A DNA stretch of 5,410 bases from positions 1-5,410 of the forward strand of contig CAZFZQ010000053.1 in NCBI GenBank assembly GCA_964522845.1. Reading direction: 5' to 3'. The position numbers were made by a program, and so were the translations under genes. Every line of letters starts with the position of its first letter. Positions within the stretch are counted from its first letter, which is position 1. The notes under the pieces are model-generated. The model saw nothing but the letters and a program-made list of their open reading frames with translations. It was not told the DNA's origin and ran no database searches. This document shows positions 1 through 4,150 of the stretch, in pieces. The DNA is from CAZFZQ01 sp964522845 (GTDB lineage Bacteria > Patescibacteriota > Patescibacteriia > GCA-002772895).

Positions 1-272
1 ATTTAATGTTATCAACTCCGAAATTGAAAGGTTTTAAGAGCCAGCACGCCAAAGACCAAATTATTAGTTTGGAAAAATTGAATAAATGTTTTACTGATGG
101 CGACGCGGTAAATCCGAAAATTTTGATATCAAAAAAACTTATCAAAACATTGGAAATTGCCGTAAAAATAATCGGCAATAACAAACTTGAAAAAAAGTTT
201 TCTATTTCCGGATGCAAGCTGTCTTCCGGCGCCAAAGCGGCGATTGAAGCGGCGGGGGGAAAGGTAGAATAG
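1..272 (+). CDS. rplO: 50S ribosomal protein L15, C-terminal part (5' end outside window)
   Basis: L15 is a late-assembling protein of the large ribosomal subunit that contacts 23S rRNA. The reading frame is open to the left edge, so the Met at position 6 is probably internal and about 60 N-terminal residues lie outside the window. What is visible matches the family: a TPKLKGFKS block (classical L15 has a similar Pro-Lys-x-x-GFKS segment), then ISLEKLNKCF..GD.VNPKIL, a VKIIGNNKLEKKF strand (family: vKILG.GeL.k.l), and the terminal SSGAKAAIEAAGGKVE, where the S..A...IE.AGG signature is nearly diagnostic. secY follows, as in the spc operon of most bacteria. The stop codon TAG (270-272) runs directly into a hairpin repeat. 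Identification is firm; only the 5' end is missing. Confidence 0.95.
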   Translation, partial: LMLSTPKLKGFKSQHAKDQIISLEKLNKCFTDGDAVNPKILISKKLIKTLEIAVKIIGNNKLEKKFSISGCKLSSGAKAAIEAAGGKVE

Positions 273-372
273 CTTCTTAGGAGAGTAGCTTTTTAGCTTC
301 TTAGAAAAAGACAGACGCAGAAAGTGTTTCCTAACTAATAAGCTAAAAAGCTAATAAGCTAAAAACTAACTT
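271..372. repeat. Dispersed hairpin repeat filling the rplO-secY spacer (copy A)
   Basis: The whole spacer is an imperfect palindrome. Left arm 286-304 (tagctttttagcttcttag) pairs with right arm 335-353 (ctaataagctaaaaagcta) at 18 of 19 positions, with a 30-nt loop (305-334). The AGCTAATAAGCT-type words recur up to position 365. It begins at the rplO stop codon and runs to the secY ATG, leaving no Shine-Dalgarno sequence for secY. A diverged second copy fills the next spacer (1648-1744). There is no T-tract after the right arm, so it is not a standard terminator. It may act as an RNA processing or stability hairpin, or simply be a tolerated mobile repeat. Confidence 0.8.
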
Positions 373-1644
373 ATGTGGGATAAAATTTCCAAAATTTGGA
401 AAGACCAGGAGTTGCGGAACAGAATTCTTTTTGTCCTGGGGCTTTTGGTTATTTTCCGTTTTGCGGCGCATATTCCCATTCCCGGCATTGACGCGGAAAA
501 TTTAAAAAGATTTTTCAGCTCTAACCAGCTCTTGGGCCTAATGAGTGTTTTTTCCGGCGGATCTCTCAGCCAATTTTCCATTATCAGTTTGGGCGTGGGC
601 CCTTATATCACGGCTTCCATTATTTTTCAGCTTTTGGCCATGATTATCCCCAAGCTGGAAGCCATGAATAAAGAAGAAGGCGGCCGTCAAAAAATAAATC
701 AATATACCCGCCTTTTGACTGTGCCTTTGGCTTTGCTCCAGGCGTACAGCATGATTACTCTTTTATCCCGCTCGGGACAACAGATTATTTTAAATCTTTC
801 AGCGTTTAATGTCGTGGCTATGATTATCACTATGACTGCCGGAACGATTTTTATGATGTGGCTGGGAGAATTGATCTCGGAAAAGAAAGTCGGAAATGGC
901 GTTTCGCTTTTGATTTTCGCGGGCATCGTAGACAGAATTCCCTCCATCATCCAGCAGGTTGCGCTAACTTATGACCGCGCGCAAGTTATAAATCTCGTAG
1001 CTTTTTCCGTGATCGCGCTTTTGACCATCGCCGGCGTGGTGGCCATGAATGAAGCGAAAAGAAATGTTCCGATTTCTTACGCCAAACGGGTGCGCGGCAT
1101 GAAAATGTACGGCGGCGCGGAAACGCATTTGCCGCTTCGCGTGAACATCGCCGGCGTCATCCCGATTATCTTCGCGATTTCCATTATTTTATTTCCTCCG
1201 ATGATCGCCCAATTTTTTACGGGCGCGAAGTCCGCCTGGATTGCCAACGCGGCTAACTTTGTCATCGTGGCTTTTGGGAACCAATTATTTTACGGCATTT
1301 TATATTTTGCCATGGTTGTGGCTTTCACTTATTTTTACACCTCGGTTATTTTTCATCCGACGCAGATTGCGGAAAATTTGCAAAAAAACGGCGGGTTTGT
1401 TCCGGGCATCAGGCCGGGCGCGCACACAGCCGATTATTTAAAATATGTAACCAACCGCATTATTTTCGCGGGCGCGCTTTTTTTGGGCGTGCTGGCGATT
1501 TTGCCGCTTTTGCTCCAGCAATTTACCGGACTAGAATCTCTCGTCATCGGCGGCACGTCGCTTCTCATCGTGGTTTCGGTTGTCATTGAAACCGTGAAAC
1601 AAATTGAATCCCAGATGCTCGCGAGAGAGTACGAGAAATACTAA
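373..1644 (+). CDS. secY: Protein translocase subunit SecY
   Basis: SecY is the channel subunit of the SecYEG translocon in the cytoplasmic membrane, through which SecA or the ribosome drives unfolded proteins. At 423 residues it has the usual family length. I can trace about ten hydrophobic segments. Conserved marks in order: HIPIPG (33-38) after TM1; the plug and TM2 region SGGSLSQF..SLGVGPYITASII (61-84); EEGGRQKINQYTR (101-113); the TM4-5 junction ISEKKVGNGVSLLIFAGI (168-185); the cytoplasmic C4 loop with AKRNVPISYAKRVRG (228-242); TM7 LPLRVNIAGVIPIIFA (253-268); and the C5 loop NGGFVPGIRPGAHT (339-352), with R347 in the GIRPG motif contacted by SecA and ribosomes. It ends in a typical REYEKY tail. 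The ATG at 373 gives the expected N-terminus. No Shine-Dalgarno sequence is visible; a hairpin repeat lies directly upstream. Confidence 0.98.
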   Translation: MWDKISKIWKDQELRNRILFVLGLLVIFRFAAHIPIPGIDAENLKRFFSSNQLLGLMSVFSGGSLSQFSIISLGVGPYITASIIFQLLAMIIPKLEAMNKEEGGRQKINQYTRLLTVPLALLQAYSMITLLSRSGQQIILNLSAFNVVAMIITMTAGTIFMMWLGELISEKKVGNGVSLLIFAGIVDRIPSIIQQVALTYDRAQVINLVAFSVIALLTIAGVVAMNEAKRNVPISYAKRVRGMKMYGGAETHLPLRVNIAGVIPIIFAISIILFPPMIAQFFTGAKSAWIANAANFVIVAFGNQLFYGILYFAMVVAFTYFYTSVIFHPTQIAENLQKNGGFVPGIRPGAHTADYLKYVTNRIIFAGALFLGVLAILPLLLQQFTGLESLVIGGTSLLIVVSVVIETVKQIESQMLAREYEKY

Positions 1645-1647
1645 AGC

Positions 1648-1744
1648 AGCTTGTAGGAAAGTAGCTTATTAGCTTCTTAGGAAAACACAGAAAGACGGAA
1701 GTACTCTATACTAATAAGCTAAAAAGCTAATCGGCTAAAAAGCT
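1648..1744. repeat. Dispersed hairpin repeat filling the secY-adk spacer (copy B)
   Basis: This is a second, diverged copy of the element between rplO and secY. Left arm 1662-1680 (tagcttattagcttcttag) pairs with right arm 1711-1729 (ctaataagctaaaaagcta) at 17 of 19 positions, again with a 30-nt loop (1681-1710). The right arm is identical to copy A over its first 21 nt and nearly so for 31. The loops are also related (acagaaag-like words). The element extends to the adk ATG, which again lacks a recognisable Shine-Dalgarno sequence. The spacer is exactly as long as the first one (100 nt), which suggests copying as a unit rather than chance. Confidence 0.8.
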
Positions 1745-2380
1745 ATGAATATTATTTTCCTCGGTCCCCAGACCTCGGGCAAGGGGACGCAGGCGAGTTT
1801 GCTCGCAAAACAATTAGGCCTCACGGTACTAACTACCGGCAACATATTAAGAGGAAAGAAAGCGTCCGGCGATGAAGAAGGTTTGCTCATCGCTTCTTTT
1901 ATTGATAAAGGAAAATTAGTCCCCGATGAATTGATTGACAGAATTGTGCGCGAGGAATTGCAAGTGGAAAAATATTCCGGCGGAGTTATTTTTGACGGTT
2001 ATCCGCGCAATTTACATCAAGCGCAAGAATTGGAAAAAACTGTAAACATTGATAAAGTTATTTTTTTGGACGTGCCGGATGGCGTGGTGGTAAAGAGGAT
2101 GTCCGCGCGCCGCGTTTGCGAAAAATGCGGAGAAAATTTTAATTTGATTTCCAAACCGCCGAAAGTTTCCGGCGTGTGCGACCTTTGCGGCGGACGCTTA
2201 ATTCAGCGCGAAGATGATACGGAACAATCCATTGCCGTTCGTCTGAATATCTACCATGATTTAACCGAGCCGTTGGTAAAACATTATGAATTGCGGGGCA
2301 AGCTTATCCGCATTGACGGAACGAAGGGGATAGAAGAAGTGCGGGGGGAAATTGCGAAGCAAGTAGTAAGTAGCAAGTAG
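1745..2380 (+). CDS. adk: Adenylate kinase (zinc-finger LID type)
   Basis: Adenylate kinase catalyses ATP + AMP = 2 ADP in the cytoplasm. The 211-residue protein has the full bacterial long form. The P-loop is GPQTSGKGTQ (7-16), a variant of the usual GAPGAGKGTQ that keeps the catalytic GKGT core. TTGNILR (30-36) is the AMP-site helix, with Asn33 where Asp is usual. GKLVPDELI (56-64) and FDGYPRN (83-89, with R88) complete the AMP site. The LID domain carries four cysteines, C125xxC128 and C145xxC148, a structural zinc site. QREDD (154-158) and R166 close the active site. The last codons lie in a 7-bp tandem repeat, so the C-terminal VVSSK is repeat-encoded. It follows secY, its common operon position. 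No ribosome-binding site is visible before the ATG. Confidence 0.97.
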   Translation: MNIIFLGPQTSGKGTQASLLAKQLGLTVLTTGNILRGKKASGDEEGLLIASFIDKGKLVPDELIDRIVREELQVEKYSGGVIFDGYPRNLHQAQELEKTVNIDKVIFLDVPDGVVVKRMSARRVCEKCGENFNLISKPPKVSGVCDLCGGRLIQREDDTEQSIAVRLNIYHDLTEPLVKHYELRGKLIRIDGTKGIEEVRGEIAKQVVSSK

Positions 2381-2388
2381 TAAGTAGT
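2361..2388. repeat. Four tandem copies of a 7-bp unit across the adk stop codon
   Basis: Four consecutive heptamers read aagtagt, aagtagc, aagtagt, aagtagt, with one substitution in 28 bases. They encode the last residues of adk, contain its TAG stop (2378-2380), and end exactly where an ATG begins (2389). A 7-bp period shifts frame with each added unit, so changes in copy number would alter the adk C-terminus. Confidence 0.85.
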
Positions 2389-2402
2389 ATGGCAGAAAGT
2401 CC

Positions 2403-2453
2403 ATTGCGAGGAGCGAAGCGACGAAATTTTTTCGCCGCTTGGCATCTCGCAAC
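2403..2453. repeat. Degenerate CATTGCGAG-family palindrome
   Basis: Left arm 2404-2425 (ttgcgaggagcgaagcgacg..) pairs with right arm 2431-2452 at 18 of 22 positions around a 5-nt A/T loop. The left arm carries the CATTGCGAGGAGCGAAGCGACGAA wording of a repeat family I recall from many bacterial genomes. The right arm is more diverged. A second member of the family lies inside recO (4520-4600). It sits immediately upstream of the likely start of the small gene at 2464, and its right edge runs into that gene's Shine-Dalgarno sequence. Confidence 0.75.
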
Positions 2454-2458
2454 GGAGG
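2454..2458 (+). promoter_or_regulatory. Shine-Dalgarno sequence deciding the GTG start
   Basis: GGAGG lies 5 nt before GTG 2464. It is one of only two strong Shine-Dalgarno sequences at a start codon in the window, and it favours the 64-residue over the 89-residue form of the small protein. Confidence 0.6.
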
Positions 2459-2463
2459 AGATC

Positions 2464-2658
2464 GTGGCAAAGAAAGACGTTTGTGAATTTTTGTCCGGAT
2501 TGGGTCTTCATGCCGAACAATGTGAATTAATTTGTGATTTGTTGCGGAACAAGGATCGTTCATTTTTTGTTGAGCAAGGACTTGCTTCCTTCGATCTCCA
2601 CGTGATTATTGGGGAACGAGTAAGAGCCCTTTATGAAATCAAGAGAAAAAAGAAATAA
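2464..2658 (+). CDS. Small hypothetical protein, 64 aa
   Basis: I do not recognise this protein. I place the start at GTG 2464 because GGAGG at 2454-2458 lies 5 nt upstream, giving MAKKDVCEFLSG at the N-terminus. An in-frame ATG at 2389 would add 25 residues, but that stretch is almost wholly encoded by a palindromic repeat and has no ribosome-binding site. The protein has three cysteines, a helical-looking LHAEQCELICDLLRNKD segment, and a basic tail (EIKRKKK). There is no signal peptide or membrane segment. Codon use resembles the neighbours and a terminator follows 3 nt after the stop, which supports a real gene at the end of the adk transcript. MAKKD recalls the start of translation factor IF-1, often encoded near here, but the rest does not match IF-1. 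Confidence 0.55.
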   Translation: MAKKDVCEFLSGLGLHAEQCELICDLLRNKDRSFFVEQGLASFDLHVIIGERVRALYEIKRKKK

Positions 2659-2661
2659 TAC

Positions 2662-2687
2662 AGAGCTTCCAAAAAAGCTCTTTTTTT
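2662..2687 (+). terminator. Rho-independent terminator after adk and the small gene
   Basis: AGAGCTT (2662-2668) pairs perfectly with AAGCTCT (2675-2681) around a 6-nt loop, followed by a run of seven T (2681-2687). It begins 3 nt after the stop of the small gene and probably ends the rplO-secY-adk transcript, which would mean that map, ruvX and recO use another promoter. Confidence 0.85.
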
Positions 2688-2714
2688 GTTAAGATAAGAA
2701 CATATTGTCTTTTT

Positions 2715-2803
2715 CCCTCCTCTTGGTAATCCAAGGGGAGGGTGAGGGAGGGGATTTTTTGAATATCCCCCACCTAACCTCCCCCTTGAATACAAGGGGG
2801 AGG
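2715..2803. repeat. Double-headed C/G-rich palindromic element upstream of map
   Basis: Two hairpins face each other. The first is ccctcctcttgg (2715-2726) with ccaaggggaggg (2731-2742), 12 positions including one G-T pair, loop taat. The second is cctcccccttg (2778-2788) with caagggggagg (2793-2803), 11 perfect pairs, loop aata. The inner flanks (2735-2755 and 2764-2787) are also roughly complementary, so the whole is two inverted copies of one unit. The same unit, more elaborate, occurs inside recO (4711-4839) and as a single head inside ruvX (3776-3810). It occupies most of the map leader; I see no clear promoter in the remaining 2689-2714. Confidence 0.8.
2735..2753 (+). other. G-quadruplex motif in the map leader
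   Basis: Four G-runs (2735-2738, 2740-2742, 2746-2748, 2750-2753) are separated by loops of 1, 3 and 1 nt, fitting the G3+N1-7 rule. It lies on the sense strand, so it could fold in either the DNA or the map mRNA leader. It is part of the palindromic element. Confidence 0.5.
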
Positions 2804-2804
2804 A
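2796..2804 (+). promoter_or_regulatory. Ribosome-binding site of map supplied by the repeat
   Basis: The only Shine-Dalgarno-like sequence before map is gggggagga, whose AGGA ends 10 nt before the ATG at 2815. It is the right arm of the second hairpin of the palindromic element, so when that hairpin forms, the site is base-paired and hidden from the ribosome. Confidence 0.6.
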
Positions 2805-2814
2805 ATAATCAACT

Positions 2815-3585
2815 ATGATACGACTGAAAGCCCCACAAGAAATAGATATTTTGGCGGAAGGCGGGAAGATTTTGAGCCAAATTTTAGCCAAGATTGCCAA
2901 AGCCGTAAAACCAGATGTCATAACGTCTGATTTGGAAAATATGGCGAGAGATCTCATCGCAAAAGCGGGCGGAAAGCCGGCGTTTTTAGGCTATCGTCCG
3001 CATGGCGGAAAAACGTATCCGGCCGCGCTGTGCGTTTCCATAAACGAAGCCATAGTGCATACGCCGGCGACTTTTCGGCGGAAAATTTTGTCTGGTGATG
3101 TGGTAAGTCTGGATTTGGGATTGTGGTATAAAAATCTTTGCACTGATATGGCTACGACGGTATTGGTTTCACCGGTTGATAAAAAAATTAAAGAGCTTGC
3201 GGTGATAACTAAAAAATCTCTTGAAGCTGCCACTAAAGAATGCAAAGTTGGCGCGCCGATTTCCGCGATTGGCAAAAAAATCCAAAGCGTTGTTGAGTTC
3301 GCCGGATTTAATGTTATTCGGGATTTGGTTGGCCATGGCGTGGGGCATGACGTGCACGAAGATCCTATGGTGCCGAACTATTATGATAAGGCGTTTGATA
3401 AAATAATTTTGAAAGAGGGGATGGTCATTGCGATTGAGCCCATGACGTCTTTAGGCGGTTTTGAAATAGAATTGGCGGAAGACGGTTTTACATACCGCAC
3501 GGTTGACGGCAGTGTGTCCGCGCATTTTGAAGCAACGGTGGCGATAACTAAAAAAGGCCCAAAAATTTTAACTCCGATCGTATGA
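2815..3585 (+). CDS. map: Methionine aminopeptidase type I
   Basis: This metalloenzyme removes the initiator methionine from new proteins when the second residue is small; it acts in the cytoplasm at or near the ribosome. The 256-residue protein matches the short type I form without N-terminal extension. All five metal ligands are present: D100 (SLDLG), D111 (CTDMATT), H174 (GHGVGH), E208 (AIEPM) and E239 (HFEATV). They correspond to D97, D108, H171, E204 and E235 of the E. coli enzyme. The catalytic histidines H82 (NEAIVH) and H181 (HDVHEDP) are kept. The usual HGIP after H82 is replaced by HTPATFRRK, a small difference beside the active site. Its stop TGA overlaps the ruvX start (ATGA). The ribosome-binding site comes from a palindromic repeat. 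Confidence 0.97.
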   Translation: MIRLKAPQEIDILAEGGKILSQILAKIAKAVKPDVITSDLENMARDLIAKAGGKPAFLGYRPHGGKTYPAALCVSINEAIVHTPATFRRKILSGDVVSLDLGLWYKNLCTDMATTVLVSPVDKKIKELAVITKKSLEAATKECKVGAPISAIGKKIQSVVEFAGFNVIRDLVGHGVGHDVHEDPMVPNYYDKAFDKIILKEGMVIAIEPMTSLGGFEIELAEDGFTYRTVDGSVSAHFEATVAITKKGPKILTPIV

Positions 3586-4010
3586 ATTTATTAGGTATAG
3601 ATTTCGGAACAAAAAATATCGGGCTCGCGATAAATAATGGCACGGAAATTGCTTTTCCCTTTCGCGCGGTACAAAATTCCGGCGATGTTTTTAATGAAAT
3701 AAAAGATGTTTGTGACGAGGAAATGATTGATAAAATAATTTTGGGAAAGCCCACAAAAATGAATCAAAAAAATAGCCTCTCCCCCTTTCCAAGGGGGAGG
3801 GAGGAGGGGGTTCTGGCGGGTCAAGTGAAGGATTTTGGCAAGGCGCTAAAAGAGGCAACCGGCAAACCCGTAGTTTTTGAAGATGAAATTTTATCATCCG
3901 CGCAGGCTGAAAAAATGATGGCGGATTACGGCGGAAAATATGAAAAAGACGCGGTAGAGGCGGCGGTTATTTTACAATCGCATATAGATAAGGAAAATTA
4001 TGCCCAGTAA
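3582..4010 (+). CDS. ruvX: RuvX/YqgF-type putative Holliday junction resolvase and pre-16S rRNA nuclease
   Basis: YqgF proteins have an RNase H-like fold and have been linked to pre-16S rRNA maturation and Holliday junction cleavage. The 142-residue protein shows the N-terminal GIDFGTKNIGLA (5-16, catalytic D7), IILGKPTKM (52-60, family vGlPlnm), the DEILSS segment (101-106) with E102, and KDAVEAAVIL (122-131) with D123. The DER-L-[ST]-T motif reads DEILSS, so the usual arginine is Ile103. Between GKPTKM and QVKDF the protein is about 11 residues longer than E. coli YqgF. These extra residues (about 65-78, SLSPFPRGREEGVL) are encoded by a C/G-rich palindromic repeat. It starts inside the map stop codon (ATGA), with no clear Shine-Dalgarno sequence, which suggests translational coupling. 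Confidence 0.9.
   Translation: MNLLGIDFGTKNIGLAINNGTEIAFPFRAVQNSGDVFNEIKDVCDEEMIDKIILGKPTKMNQKNSLSPFPRGREEGVLAGQVKDFGKALKEATGKPVVFEDEILSSAQAEKMMADYGGKYEKDAVEAAVILQSHIDKENYAQ
3776..3810. repeat. Single-head palindromic repeat inserted in frame in ruvX
   Basis: ctccccctt (3779-3787) pairs perfectly with aagggggag (3791-3799) around tcc, followed by further G-rich sequence. The wording matches the heads of the elements at 2715-2803 and 4711-4839. It adds residues between two conserved ruvX blocks without breaking the frame. G-runs at 3793-3797, 3799-3801, 3806-3810 and 3818-3820 also form a G-quadruplex motif on the coding strand (loops 1, 4, 7). Confidence 0.75.
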
Positions 4011-4077
4011 GACCAACTTTGACCTTCGTTATGCCAAAGGCATAACGGGAAAAATTGAACTTAGTTTTGCGGGGTAA
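4000..4077 (+). CDS. Possible 25-aa small ORF overlapping the ruvX end
   Basis: ATG 4000 opens a 25-residue frame (MPSKTNFDLRYAKGITGKIE..) ending at TAA 4075-4077. AAGGA at 3990-3994 lies 5 nt upstream and the frame overlaps the last 11 nt of ruvX, which is how coupled operon genes often look. I do not recognise the peptide. Its first codons form the left arm of a long inverted repeat (4000-4022 with 4131-4152), so the reading frame may be incidental to RNA structure. It could be a leader peptide for recO, a remnant of a lost gene, or chance. Confidence 0.25.
   Translation: MPSKTNFDLRYAKGITGKIELSFAG
4027..4047 (+). other. Perfect 9-bp hairpin with AAA loop
   Basis: cgttatgcc (4027-4035) and ggcataacg (4039-4047) are exact reverse complements around aaa. 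No T-tract follows on either strand, so it is not a typical terminator. Confidence 0.6.
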
Positions 4078-4108
4078 AACAATAATTAGATAACTTTGAA
4101 TATTAGTT

Positions 4109-4115
4109 GAGGAGA
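4109..4115 (+). promoter_or_regulatory. Misplaced Shine-Dalgarno-like sequence in the recO leader
   Basis: gaggaga is the strongest Shine-Dalgarno match upstream of recO but ends 35 nt before the ATG at 4151. No ATG, GTG or TTG lies in the recO frame between them. It sits in the loop of the inner hairpin (4092-4108 with 4120-4138). If it is used, the stem would have to bring it near the start; otherwise recO has no visible ribosome-binding site. Confidence 0.3.
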
Positions 4116-4150
4116 TTAAGTTAATTATTTTCAAAGTTGTCTTACTGGGT

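Noticed and set aside
273..372. Rho-independent terminator between rplO and secY
   Set aside because: The stem is long, A/T-rich and has a 30-nt loop with no T-tract following; the same structure is repeated before adk, so a repeat element is the better reading.
2464..2658. infA (translation factor IF-1), suggested by MAKKD and the position after adk
   Set aside because: After the first five residues there is no OB-fold pattern and none of the IF-1 sequence (no VEG...P.A.F.V or GH.V..H...).
2261..2957. Minus-strand frames of 78-108 residues across the adk end and map leader
   Set aside because: They overlap well-supported + strand genes and repeats, have low-complexity repeat-encoded stretches, and show no recognisable domain.
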